From positions 248,001 to 312,000 of the forward strand of contig JAJTUP010000004.1 in NCBI GenBank assembly GCA_021399435.1: 64,000 nucleotides of DNA. The letters run 5' to 3'. The translations under genes were made by a program, and so were the position numbers. Position 1 is the first letter of the stretch; every line of letters starts with the position of its first letter. The notes beneath the pieces are model-generated. The model saw nothing but the letters and a program-made list of their open reading frames with translations. It was not told the origin of the DNA and made no database searches. Below are positions 9,978-22,039 of the stretch, piece after piece. The stretch is from Diaporthe sp. PMI_573. Taxonomy: Eukaryota; Ascomycota; Sordariomycetes; Diaporthales; Diaporthaceae.

Positions 9978-11898
9978 TCAAGTGGTGTCAATCAGTCCCT
10001 CCGGGTGGCGCCAGTCAGGCAGAAGGTCGTCAATGTCAACGTCTGGATTTTGCCGGGCATTGTACAGCAACAACAGTGATGCCAGCGCCACCCTGTCACA
10101 GTGCATGTTGTTGGTGCCAGCTAGCTCCGTGAGGAGGGCCCAGAGGTTTGGCAACTGCATAACGGTCCAAGTCAGCACGGGTAAACAAGGCAAGGGAGAC
10201 CCCAGAGTATTTGAGAACAAGAGAGAAGAAAAGCAAAGAAGCAAGCTGACACTGGAACTGACCACATGTTGAAGAGCGAAAGGGTCCGAGCCGAGAAGAA
10301 TCAAGGAAAGGTGGGGGGAAGCTACCTGAGCCCCTAAGAACACTGGATGACTTACGTTATCCTGAAATACGCGCTGCATCTCCTCAGGGACTGCGCCGAC
10401 CGAGGAAATGCTTCCGAGGCCAAGGCCAGATGCGGACGATGCTTCCGAATTCAACTCGCCGTCATACATCATGACGTCCTGGCTGGCTTGCATGCCGTTT
10501 TGGTGGTGTTGCTGGCGTCTGCGCGCTTTCCTGATCACATGGTCGAGCTCCTGTGTGTAGATACCCTGAGCGGACTCGACAGTCTTCTCGCGGTAGCCGC
10601 GGCTCTCCCAGACTGTCCATTTGGAGGAAGACTTTTGGAGACTCTCGAGCACATTGGCTATCTTGCGGCCACGCGAGCTGCGCTGGGCCAGCTCGGCGAC
10701 ACTGTTCTTCTGGAAGGTGGAGGTGTAGTAGCTGGTGACCATCGAGTCGAAGTCAGCAAAGCCTGCTGCTCTGACGAAGGTGAGGATGGCCTTGAACCGG
10801 GATGTGTTGGTGGCCGAGGCGGCCAAGTTGGCGGCGTCTCCGGGGCTGGACGAGCCGGACCCTTGCGAGCCCATGGTGCCTCTTCGAAAAGCCGAGGGAC
10901 CATTGGACTGCCTCGAAGGGTCCATTGGTGTCTGCATCTCTGGAAACAGCGGCGGGCTGGGCAGTGGTGGCTGCATCAGGTTTTCCAGGAGCACATCCTC
11001 CATTCCGGCCGCGAAAGAGTCTTTCTTGGGGTTGTGCATTCCTTGTTGGTTTTGGGGTGAGGACATGAAACTCATGAATTGGACCCGCATCTCTTCGCGA
11101 TGCTGGGCACAGGGGCCTGTCATGCTATTGCAACTGCAGGACATGTTCAAGTACTCGTTCGCGAAAGCGGCTAGGTCGGCGTCTGGGGTCGGCAGCAGGG
11201 TCGGGTCAGGGACCCAGCTCTTGTTCATGTCATCCCCAAAGGCGTTCATGGTTCCTGGTGGTTGAAAACGCGCCCCAGGGATCTGGACTGGTGACTGAGA
11301 AAGCTTGCCGGGCTGGTGGTGTTGATTGTGAGGGAAACCGCCGGTTGGGAGCAGGTGGTGTATTGGATAATTGGTGACAGAGCTGTTGCTGCTCACACTA
11401 CCCGCGCTGCTGCTCCGGCTGGAAAGGCCAAAGTGTGCGTGATGGGCGGCTTGCTCTGCAGCCTGCTCCCGTGCGAGGCGATCCTTTTCTTCTGCTACCC
11501 TCTCCTTTACTTTTTGTCCTAGGAGGATAGGGTCAGCGAAGCTCCAGCAGGCATCCCCCTTCCCAGTGATTGGCCCTCACTCGGAAGGAAAGGGAGAAGA
11601 CGAGACGCCGTTGAGACTCACGATGGTTCCGTTGTGCTATCCTGTTCTGGATTCTCCGCCTCTGGACAGCACCGGGGCTCTGAGACCTTGTCTTCTTAGG
11701 TTGTGTGGGGTTGACTGGGGCTGTGGATTCGGGTTCCACGTTGGAAGCAGGTGCAGTTTTCTCAGGGGCTTGGGCAGAGTCTGATGCTATTGTGGTTGAA
11801 GTATTGGTGGAAGAGACGGAGGAGATGGTGGAGGTGACTGAAGAAGAGGATGACACGGATGTGTCAGAGGTGCTGCCGGGATTCAATTCGTCCTGCAT
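9978..11898 (-). CDS. bZIP transcription factor
   Basis: Three exons are proposed: 11898-11622, 11518-10356 and 10154-9978. The introns are 103 and 201 bp with GTGAGT/CTAG and GTAAGT/GCAG ends, and the frames join exactly to give 538 residues. A Ser/Thr-rich N-terminus leads to a bZIP basic region at about residues 79-100 (QRRRIQNRIAQRNHR, matching N-x7-R), split by intron 1 immediately after the signature. The following helix is charged, but leucine heptads are poor. The rest is Ser/Pro/Gln-rich, with a conserved-looking LLTELAGTNNMHCDRVALAS segment near the C-terminus. It should be nuclear and bind DNA. I chose the ATG at 11898. An in-frame ATG at 12087 would add 63 residues with no recognisable feature. 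The long upstream gap suggests an extended 5' UTR or promoter. Its target genes cannot be told from sequence. Confidence 0.82.
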
Positions 11899-14800
11899 TG
11901 TGGATAATACCAAACAAGCGTCAATGGGCTGGGCTGCAGCGATGTGATGCGACCCGGGAAAGGCCTCGAGCCGTGTTGGTTGACAAGACAAGGCGGAGGT
12001 GACAGCAAGTGTGGAGTCAACGGTGTCCGAAGATGTCAGGAGGTGTTGGTGCAGAAGGGGGACGGTACGCGAAGACAAGAAAGACAAGGCACAAGTGGCA
12101 AAGGTTAATCAAGGCCCACGAGTCTGCGGGTGTTGGTGATGTTGCAGAGCCGGTGGGGTCTCGTTGAGATATATGGATGACCGAGCGTGAGCCAGATGAT
12201 GGAGTATGATAGTGCGGTGATCAGATGAGGGTCAAGCGATCTCCATCTCAGGGACGCAAGAAGGCGGCGTGGTTGTTTAAGTGTCAAGCATTCAGCCAAG
12301 CCCGGGAGCCAAGATTGCCAAGGAGGCTTGACGGTTGAGAGCTTGTGGTGGTGGGCATGTGTAAGAGGAGGATCAGGATGCTCGAGACACACTCGCACAA
12401 GCACACACATCACCCAGGTACCCAGGTACCCAGGTACACACGCGCGCTTGTGGGAGCAGACGAAGGTTGATGGGGGAGTGGGGGTATCAATTCCGGGGTA
12501 AGGGTCCAAGACAAAAGATGCAGGGTCCAGGGTCCAGGATCTAGGGAACGTGGTCATGAACATGGGGGACATGCATGTGTGGTACCCTTTTCCTTCCTGC
12601 TCTTGCAGAATGGGGGTGTGTGTGGTGGGGGAGGGGCATGGGGCGAGGGGGACTAACAGGAAAAAGGAACAGGAACTGACTGACCGACCACGAGGAAACA
12701 GGGACTGGGACATGAGATGGGATAAGCAGGAGGCAGGGACCCCCCCCGCTCGAGTGTGAGATGGGATGGTGGTGAATTTTGGAACAATTTAGCCCGCGAG
12801 GCCTTCCCTTTTCGGTAGCAGACCGGGACAAGGAGAGGAGGGGCAGAAGAAAAAGGTCCCCGGCAGCGGAGGCTCAATTGGCCGGGTAAGGCAGGTAAGG
12901 CAGGTAAGGTAGGGAAGAAGGGAGGGAGGGAGGAAGGAAGGAGGGGAAAACCTGGGAAAACCTCGGGCCGGAATGGAAGCTGCGGAATGCCTCACACAAC
13001 ACAAGCACGCACAAATCGGGCGAGGAGACGAGGACACACGCGAGATATATGAACAAGCCACACATGGCATCGGGTCAACCCCAGCCTTAGGCTGCCCACG
13101 CGGCGGCTACCTGGCCGCAGCCATGACGTCGCCAGCCGAAAAGGTCGGCCATGACACTGTCAGCGCTCTTCCTCTCGTCCTCACTCACTCACTCTCAATC
13201 ACTGCAACTCTTTTTCAGTCCATGGTCCATGGGCTGCATATTGCGCTGGGACAAAATGGCCCCAAGCACAGCACACCGCGTATCGTGGGGCAGCATCCAC
13301 CATCCATCCACCAGATGCCAATGCGGCTAACAGTGAGAGCATCAGGCCGAGTGATTCCTCCCAGCTCTCAATGGTGAAGCTGCCCGCAAACAGCAGCCAG
13401 CCGGAGCAGGCTCGGTGTGGCCTGCACCTGCTTGCCGAGATGGCTCACAGTATCGCCAGCTCCAGCACCACGTGTACATGCGCCCTAGCATCGACATGGA
13501 GACGCGACCCAGCCGAATTGGCCAGCACAGGACCATAAACTACAGCATCACGTCGAAGGAGCCAGATCACCATCCAGGCCATAAAACACACACCAAATAA
13601 CCTTGATATCCCAGGATAGCTCCTTCGTTGGCTTTTGACTTGCCGTTGCTGTCATGAGCCAAAGCCTTTCGGTCTTGTTGGTCTGACACTTCTTTCTCAA
13701 CATGACAGCCGACTCGAAAAAAAAAAAGAGCACCGAGCGCCAATACTACTGATAATGGGTCCCAAGCCATCATCCTGAGCTGCCACAGTGATTACTGCCC
13801 TAGGATGGCGCGCACAACATCAAGGGTCGAGATCCTTCCTTCAGGCGCCCTTCTCAAGCACCATTGCTGCTCAACCACAATGCACGGGCCAATCAGCCAC
13901 ATTTTCCAGTGGGCCTTCAGCGCCCATCTCATCCCTCAACACATCGCCTTGGTCAAAATCTGGCTTGCATGTCACTGGTTATTATTCCTGACCTGGCGAA
14001 TGGTCGAGTCGCGGACAGGCACACACCCCGGAGATAGGTCTTCTTGGCTGTCATGCTGGATAAAGTTCAACCGCTGACCCGGATGGCAAAGACGGAGTCG
14101 CCCCTTCATGACATGCCTTCGAATTGACAGTGGCGACGGACAGATTCATCACGCTGCGAGAGTCTCGGGGCATTTGAACTGCCATCTACATGGTGATCCG
14201 GGGTCCTGACGCGCTGGCACCTATTCAGATGCCGTGCTGGGATTGCGGGAGATGGACTGCTGATCCTCTGCGGTTCCCGATCGACCTAGAGCCCTGGGAG
14301 TATGTAATGATTTGCAAGGCTGCCTCAGAATACCCGGGGCTTACTTCCTCGCCTGACTGTCGCCGGCGATAGGACAACACGTGGACCTGCACGAGCTTGC
14401 AGATGTACACCCGAAGGATGGATCCGTTTCAGCATCGCAGCGTTCATGTTCGATTGTGCAAGGACCTCTGAGGTAGCCATACGAGGACGCTGCACTGGCC
14501 CGGATCCGAAGCACCGGCGACCACTCCTGCTCCTTTCTGTCTAGGGGAGTCTCTGGACCACTCCCACACTGGGCCCAGGCTGCCCCCCCACCTAGTAGAC
14601 ACACACCCCTCGGACTCTTGGCTTACACGTTTTCAAGAGATCTGCTTACGCGATGGAACGTCAAGCATTAGAACAAGCTCTTCCAAGCCTTCCAAGGGCC
14701 ATCCCAAGCTTTTACCAAGCATTGGGATCACCGTGGTCGACGGGTGGCTGGGTTATTGGTTCCTAACCCCCGCCAAGCCCGTCCTACTCTGTTCAAGGAC

Positions 14801-17750
14801 GAGAGTCGTCGCCCGGACCGGAAACCGCCATGGTCTGAAATTCTGACCGAGGAATTGCGGCTCGATTTGCTTAGGCATGCAGCGGCGCAGGTCAGTCCTG
14901 CGCTCCCCTTGGTGGAGCTTGCCCACATCCTTCATCCGATGGCGCATGGCCCGTCGCCGACGTGCAATGGAGACGCTTCCGCAGGATCCTTGCCCCTCTT
15001 TACCTGGCAAATTGAAGAGCCGATGTGAAATCCCTGAGGAATCTTCTACGCTGCACACGAAGCACCCTGTCACACTTCCCAAACTAACAACATAGATCGG
15101 GCGTCTCGTGCACACTGTATTTATCCCGACTGCTTTTGTGGCGTTGGGGAAGATATAAACTTAAGATTCCGCTACTGCACGTTCAATGTATTGGTCTTCG
15201 GAGAGGGCCTCGTCCAGCGACATGGGCTTGTCCTTTGGACTCTTGGCCAGTCTGGGAACATGAGGCGAACGTATTACTTCGGACCCAGGGTGATGGATCA
15301 GGCATGATGGCGCGTTGACCAGTGTTGCACTGGAAACGGTCATCATGGAGGGCTGTCCGCCGGAGGTGTTCGCGGAGACGACATATTCTCGCTAAGTGGG
15401 GATTGTGATAAGACACACGGGGGAGTATCAACCTATTTTTGGACCACGCCAGTGGATGAGCCCTACCCCTACTGTTGAGCCCACATCTGGAGCAAGCTAG
15501 TGCAGGCGGGTTGTCATCCGAAGGCGTGGGTTCCAGAATTGTTCCCCGCCATTGCAACAGTACCTTTTTCGCAGTTCGTCCCAAGACCAAGAACGATTCC
15601 TGACTGCATAATAATCCGGTGTGCTATCGACTAGTGAACAAGATTCCAAGCAATAGCTTCAGTCCGTCAGCCACGTGGTGGCAAGGTTGACAGCAAAGGC
15701 AGTGCGGTGTCCTGTTCGTTGCTTAGTACTGCAGCCTGGTCAAGTGCTTACTGCGGGTGGTGCACACCCCAATTTGAGGGCAGTGAACCGAGAAGCAACG
15801 CGCACACATGGCAGGGTCGTGTCCGAGATCTTGCAGCGTATCATTGAGATGGAACCTTCCCGAGTCCACATACAAGGCGTGCGTGTGCTGCTGCCCTGTA
15901 ATGATATCCTCGTGGACAAATACACGCACACTTGGCATCAATGCGGCTGTGACACTAGGACAAGACCTTGTGCGCCACTCAGAATGCATGGGACATTTGT
16001 GGGCGGAGGGTCGGGACCGTCTGATGTGTTGTGTATGACAGGCGAGTCCACAGAGCGAGCTCTCCCAAGCACGGGGTCCGGGTCTCGGTGACAGGCAGCA
16101 CAGGACCTGCACATCATATCACAGGAGCTGCCAGACAGAGCAGAAGGATGCGAACTCAATGGGAGGTGTGAATCGATAACCCGCTGTGATAAGGGCCGGG
16201 TTGTTGGGCCTGGGCTGGCCGCAACCCTGCGCCCACGTTTCCGGCCCCTTGCGCCAGTAGCACAGGAATGACGACGACGCCGCTACCGTGCTAGGACGGA
16301 AATCGCTGATCGCGGAAACATGTGTCCCGAAAAGAATCGCTCGGGGAAGACGGCGCCCGGAACGAGACGCAGCGACCAGTCCGTACTACCATGCACGGTC
16401 CGAAGATGCGTGCGGATGGCTTCAATCAAACAGCGCTTGCCCGGCTACCGGCCGTTTGGGAGGGTTTTCGAGCCGCCGGCGGCGTTTAAACGTTCCTAGC
16501 CTCGCGCCTTGAGCGCTCCAGGGAGGATCACCCAGTCCGACTTACACGAGGTTGCATAGGCGATGATGCATGGAAGGATTTGGGCAAATTACTAGAAAGA
16601 TGCACCGATACACCGGTGGGTGCCTGAAGAGGGGCAGCGTGTTACCAGGCTAATCGGCTGGATTCGGTGGCGGCTGCGCTTGGGATTCATCCTGTCGAAT
16701 CGCATCTCTTCTCGAGAGCACAAGGCGCCAGGCTTTGGGTGGTGAACAGGATTGACCCGGGTACGCCTGGTTGCACTGCGCCGTCTGTCATCGCTTGTTC
16801 AGGCATACTAAGCGCGAGCACTGACGGGCGATGGAATAGTGTCGCGCCTAGGAGCAAAGGACCTTGGTTGGGATGAGCACAGCAGCGGAGTTCCGGCGTG
16901 CCGGGAAAACAAAGACAGATCCTCAACGCTCTCCCAACGGGCAAGACTGGGTGGGTCCCAGGCAAGCTTTCGATCCGCCCCGCCAAGATCCGTCTGCATG
17001 GGAAACCCCTGAAGACAAGGTCGGAATGCAACACCCACAAAGGTCCCTCTGCGCCGCCCTGTTATTGGCTCCTCGTCAACTACATCTCATCCTTCGCGCG
17101 TGTTTGCACTGCAGCACCACCTCGCCCCTGCCTACGCAACGCATCCCTCCCACGTCCAAAGGAATGGGGGCTTGAGGGAGCTGTTGCACAGGCAAGATGG
17201 GAGGATCACCTCGTCGATGAGCCCGCGAACTGTCGATGGCTCATGACGAGGCTGCCTCTCTGAGTGGCGAAAACTCGGTGGATAAAGTGTCAGCCAGAGC
17301 CTCGCACAATCTACAGTTTCCGGGCTGAGGGTTACTAGCTTCAACATACGGATGGGACAGAAAAAAAGGAACTGTTGTGGATATCACGCTGGAGCACAGC
17401 GCCCAGGTGGGACCAAGATCTGTCATGCTTTCGATTGAAGCCATTCCGACTACCATCCCTTACGCCAGCCAGCCCGTGACCCATACAATCTATGCACTCC
17501 ATGCAACGCCGAATAGGAAGACAGGAAATTTTGGCCGAATCAAAGGAATTCGAATGATCGAGGAAATGTCAAGAGGGACTATTGAAAGTGGCAAAACTGC
17601 CAGGCTATTGCAGTCTCACCCGTGGAGACCTTGGAAGATATGTTCTCGTTCGCTCAGACAGATTCCGACAGAGACACCCAAGCCGTGATGAGTCCCATGA
17701 TGGAAGTAGATGGAAGCTACAAAAGAAAAAGAAGAAAGATTGCAAATAGC
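11899..17750. other. Long intergenic region upstream of the bZIP gene
   Basis: About 5.9 kb with no gene I can support. The first 1.2 kb contains purine/pyrimidine-skewed tracts and short tandem repeats, including GCAGGTAAG-type repeats at about 12884-12909 and GGGA/GGAA runs at about 12915-12945. It is probably the 5' UTR and promoter of the bZIP gene. The remaining open frames up to about 200 codons lack motifs, signal peptides or a plausible exon pattern. An 11-base A run lies near 13717. Confidence 0.5.
12413..12436. repeat. Triple 8-bp tandem repeat
   Basis: Three perfect head-to-tail copies of CCCAGGTA lie about 515 bp upstream of the chosen bZIP start. They might be a small regulatory repeat or slippage; nothing else supports a function. 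Confidence 0.8.
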
Positions 17751-18845
17751 TCAGGACCTGACCGAGACGGCATCCAACCTGCGCATCAGCACCTCAACGT
17801 CGTCCTCGGACGATGAACTCGACGAGTCGTCCGCCTCGCGGCGGCTGTCCAGCTCCGTCTCGAGGATCAGGTCTACTACACGCGAGATGTCCTGTTTCTC
17901 CCGCGGGACCCAATGTCCGCCCTCGAACTCCACGACCTTGGTCCGCCGCGGATTACACATCCCCGCGATCTGCCGGCTGTCCTTGACCCACGGGTCGCAG
18001 CGTCCGATGACGTGGACCGTGTGGCCTGGGAACAGCTGAGAATCCGCATTCAGGTCTGCTGCAACCGATGTCTCCGGTGGTGGTGGTGGTATTTGCTTGC
18101 TACCGCCGAGCATGTTCGCAGCAGCCATCATGCCCGCAACGGCAGCCTGCGCCGCCCCGCCTCCCGTTGCGCCGCCCATCGCCACGCAGAAGCGCAGATT
18201 GCTCCACTGCGGCGAGCCGATCGCCAACTCGACGCCCAGGAGGCCAAGTGCAGCAAGGGCGCCTTGCGAGAAGCCGATCACTCCGACGACGTCCCGGCTG
18301 CGGACTCCCTGCGCCTCGAGCTGCCGGGGAATGCTCTGGTTGGCGATGTCGAGCAGGCCCATGACGCCCCGGCTGAGGCCCTCGGCACCACGGGGGAGAT
18401 TGAGCCCCAGTGTCGCTGCCGCGTTGATGGCCGCGGCTGGTGAGACGCCCCGCCGACCGGCCCCGCGGGTCCTGGCAGATGATGAGCCCCTGCGCTTGGA
18501 TAAGCGCCGTGAGGAAGCCGCGGTTTCCGGTGATAGAAAGGAATCCGAGGCTTCTTGTGCACCCTGGCTGGCCGAGATATTCTTCTCAATCCCAGCGCCA
18601 AACCACCGGTAGTAAGCATCCATACCCTGGAAATAGGGTAAGATTCCCGGTCCCGGGGCGCTCCGGAGTGGAGCGTCCACGTAGATGAGGTCAAAATAGG
18701 GGCTGAGTGCCTTGGCCAGGAAGTGTGTCTGGATGCGAAAGATGGCGGCGGTGCTGCCCGCGCCGTGGAGGAGAAGCAAGACTGGCTTTGAGCCGAACGC
18801 CTCGCTCCTGTGGCGCGTCATTCTGAGTTGTTGATGAGATTTCAA
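17751..18845 (-). CDS. FSH1-family serine hydrolase (LovG/OVCA2-like)
   Basis: A single exon encodes 364 residues. It has the alpha/beta-hydrolase layout of the FSH1 family: an oxyanion-side LLLHGAGS at about residues 24-31, the nucleophile elbow GFSQGA with Ser193, an Asp in GRCDPWV (Asp284) and a His in EGGHWVP (His311). These give a complete predicted Ser-Asp-His triad. A low-complexity insert rich in Ser, Arg and Ala lies at about 95-150. The Asp/Ser-rich acidic tail (about 335-350) is unusual for the family, and the protein is longer than the usual 230-290 residues. Family members include LovG, which releases polyketides from a PKS, and OVCA2-type esterases, so the substrate is uncertain. 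No signal peptide is seen and it is probably cytosolic. A LovC-like enoyl reductase lies on the same strand about 3.5 kb away. Confidence 0.85.
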   Translation of the reverse strand: MKSHQQLRMTRHRSEAFGSKPVLLLLHGAGSTAAIFRIQTHFLAKALSPYFDLIYVDAPLRSAPGPGILPYFQGMDAYYRWFGAGIEKNISASQGAQEASDSFLSPETAASSRRLSKRRGSSSARTRGAGRRGVSPAAAINAAATLGLNLPRGAEGLSRGVMGLLDIANQSIPRQLEAQGVRSRDVVGVIGFSQGALAALGLLGVELAIGSPQWSNLRFCVAMGGATGGGAAQAAVAGMMAAANMLGGSKQIPPPPPETSVAADLNADSQLFPGHTVHVIGRCDPWVKDSRQIAGMCNPRRTKVVEFEGGHWVPREKQDISRVVDLILETELDSRREADDSSSSSSEDDVEVLMRRLDAVSVRS

Positions 18846-20812
18846 TTTAATGCACCCTCTGTGGTGAATGCGACTCGCGCTCTTGTGTCTCCGTTTTCAC
18901 CCTTGCTGCTGGTGTTCTTGCGTGTCCCGCCAGAAATTGCACGCTAGGTGTGGAGGCGCGATTGTTCATATCCAGCCGCACAACCCTGAGAATATGCCGA
19001 ATTTATATCAGGGTAGCTGTTGTGTGCCCAAATCCATGGGGCAATTTGAAACTCGTGGGTTTCAATTCATGCGATAGAGGCTATGGCAGACCGGTATATG
19101 GATATACAATGCAGCGCTTTGCTTCTGCAGACTCTACCGCAATGTATGAATGTTGTGTTGAGCAGGAGTGCGCAATGACTCGAGAGGGCAGGTCGACGGG
19201 CGAGTGAATTTGAAGATGGTGGCGGAGAATATCCAAGGCGCCTCGGAATATACTAAGTTATAGAAAGCTGGACCACGCTTTGAGATCGTTGGCCCAAGGG
19301 GAGAGAGATGTCACTGCGAGTCTTGTAAGAGCATCGCCCAAAGGTTGGTCTGGATCAAGCAGTGTGAAGTTGTCAACACTGTCAAGCACAAGTCACGAAC
19401 GGTGGGCTGACAATCCCGACCAGACTGCGAGCTTGAGATGTGCTGGGTGTTTCCCGAACACAACATCATGCTGAATCGCGTAAATAGGCACTTGGGTCTC
19501 GGCACCTTTCAGTATTTGTCCATTACCCGTGCTTGGAAAAGTCCTGCATCCGCGGCGACACATCGCAGCTGAGGATCAGCCTCAAAGTGGATGGGTGAGC
19601 GTCAGCTAGAGGATCCCGGGTCTAGCTCCAAGTGTGGTGGCCACAAGGCGAAGTGGCACTTAACCGCCACGTTTACCAGCCGCCACCCACTGTCAGCAGC
19701 TTTCGGTGAGGCCCGTCACAGGGAGGGGAGCCTGCTGCCCCTGAGGCCAGGTCAGAAGCAATCTCGGTCAGCCAGGATAGCAAAGACTCCCGCTCAGAGC
19801 CTCAAAACTCAAATAATGCAGGGCAGGAGTCGTGGTAAGCTAACTAGGTACCTTGCAGATTTGCCTCGTGGCTGACAGGGTTGCTGACAAGCAAGCATGA
19901 TGACAGCCAGAGCGCGGACTGAGCATCGCTATCCGCCTCCACAGTCTTGTATCATTGCAATAAATGGCATTCGGGTCCTCGGGGGATAATTTTTCATGAA
20001 AAGTGTTTACATATCCATGGGTGACAGCAGCTGACTGAGCCGACTTGAAGTCTGTGTCAAATGATTGAATCCGCATTGTCAGTTCAGATTAGGTGCTACG
20101 CAGAACTGGGTGTGCAGTACTGATAGTTTGCAAAGCCGGAAGATCAGATTGATTTCTGCAGCCTGTCGATAATCATTTTGCGAGGATTTGAAATTGGGAA
20201 GAGTCTCTTTGGTCTATCTTTATGTTTGCAGGGCTTTCAAGGGTGTGACACGCGTCATTTATGCAATTCTCTCAGAATCATCTTGGCAGTTTTAACATTA
20301 TATGATTTTATCTCCGAGCTTGAGTCTGTTCGAAGATCCGGATGGGTACATGGTAAATTTGGATTGGTGGGCTGTGCTGCTGACTTGCGGGCACTAGAGC
20401 TCTGCAACATGATTGATTCCTGGCGTACACAACACATGGAACACATAAGCACAGCTAATTTAATCAGATCCAGTTGTGGAATTTGAGAGAAGTGATAAAA
20501 ATTCACAAAAAAGAAAAATTCTCTACGAGCTTTTCATAAGGACATCTGCACTAGGACGAGAATTCCCATTTCGCGACGTCCCACACAAATATGTCAAGCC
20601 CATACCAAATGCTACTTCTAGAACATAAGATGACCCCTCTGTTTTCAACCTGTTGCCTCTTCATGGGCTCAAAAGCTCTGTTTTCTCTATTCCCACCACC
20701 TAACCCAAATCAAAATTCGTGACTGAGGCTGATACAAGTGCTGAGCATTTGTACCAAATGAAAGACCATCTGAACATTGAATCCCAAGTCCTGCCAAAGG
20801 TTCCCCAGAAAC
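18846..20812. other. Intergenic, no gene recognised
   Basis: About 2 kb without a supported gene. Open frames here are under 105 codons and lack motifs. Base composition becomes more AT-rich from about 19,900 on. Confidence 0.5.
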
Positions 20813-20974
20813 CTAGGCGTTGACTATCAGCATCTGGCCGCAGCCGAAGCACGTAATCGTCGTCGTCGGATTCAATTGTTTGCAACCCGGATTCGGACAT
20901 TCCACATTTTCGACATATGGGCCCCGGACCTCGCCGTAGTTCACAGGTGAGATGGCCTCGGCGTGGCTTGCCAT
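20813..20974 (-). CDS. 53-residue RanBP2-type zinc-finger protein (putative)
   Basis: A short frame opens MASHAEAISP and ends in a TAG at 20815-20813. Its second half contains ECPNPGCKQLNP followed by TTTITCFGCGQML. The spacing C-x4-C-x3-N-x6-C-x2-C is exactly the RanBP2-type zinc-finger pattern, including the conserved Asn, although the usual Trp before the first Cys is replaced by Glu. Such fingers bind ubiquitin, RNA or other proteins. The length and lack of other domains mean it could be a complete microprotein or the last exon of a gene whose upstream exons I could not place. I found no clear splice acceptor that forces an exon. It is shorter than many gene callers accept. Confidence 0.5.
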   Translation of the reverse strand: MASHAEAISPVNYGEVRGPYVENVECPNPGCKQLNPTTTITCFGCGQMLIVNA

Positions 20975-22039
20975 TGTGTAGGGGACCCAATAACCCGGGG
21001 TTTTATGATCCTCAATGATGCTCTTATTGTGTGTATCGCCGGGATTTCGGGGGGTTGGTGAATATTGCGATGTGTATCAAACGGACGATCCACCACGAGC
21101 GGAGATGACGAGAAATTTATGGCTTCAATCTCGTCTTGATGCAATGAATGTCTCCGAAAAGAAAGTCGCGACTTCTTCGTCGCTGAAACAAAGGAACCTT
21201 GGAAAATATTGTTGAAAAAGCCAAAGTCTGTTCACATGTGTTTGTACTAGTGCCACTCTCGTGTTGGACCCCAGCTACGGAATCTCCCCCAACCAAATTT
21301 CAAGGCCGCTATCCAGTCTTGAGTACATCGGAATTGGTTTCCCAATATGGTGCATGCTGCAGAGAACAAACCTCGAGTTCTGAAAACGACTGGTTAATAT
21401 CCCATTTCTCATCTTCACTAATAACTCAACTTTAGGTTCCGAACGGCAAAAGTCGCCTGCATTGTGCTTCTGACCGTTTGTACTCATCACTTTGTGGAAC
21501 ATGATGGTGATGCCACCAAATAGGGTAGAGGGCCGATACCGAGTTGGTAGAAGCTCCTTGGTATTGTCGCCTGGTGACAAGTGACAGATGCTAAAACAGC
21601 TCCGATGGAGGACACGAGGTGTGACAATCCAACTTACTAGCCCGCACTCCACTATAATGATTGAAGAAAGGTGACCAGTAGGCTTCTCCCTGTGAGTATC
21701 CAGTCATAAGTCCCTGAACGTAGCGGATGATTCGGACTGTCGGTGCGGATGGTTGGCCCAAATCACACTGTGGTACGGTACGTAGGCGCTAGCACTTTAT
21801 GTGCCACCACATGTTGTGACACGACAGCCTGATTGAGAAGAGATTTGGAGAACCCCTGTCAAGCATGTACGACAGAGACGTTTCCCTGTTCTACGGCTGC
21901 GTAGGCGAGACCATGTCCTAAGGCTAGGCCGGGTAGGGCGATTTAATTTTCTGGGCCTAGAGGCTTGCTGCCGACCCCAGGCTCCTGGGCCTTCTCGAGT
22001 GTAGTTACGATCATAAGTGTTGACCATACCAGAGATAAA
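20975..22039. other. Intergenic, no gene recognised
   Basis: About 1 kb with no supported gene. A 126-codon frame on the minus strand (21275-21652) has no recognisable motif. Confidence 0.5.

Noticed and set aside
12105..12713. 202-codon minus-strand frame upstream of the bZIP gene
   Set aside because: Low-complexity, repeat-containing translation (His/Pro/Val runs) with no domain; it lies in the expected promoter or 5' UTR of the bZIP gene.
16200..17400. Several 70-140 codon overlapping frames as a decayed gene
   Set aside because: No frame shows protein motifs and none can be joined across plausible introns.
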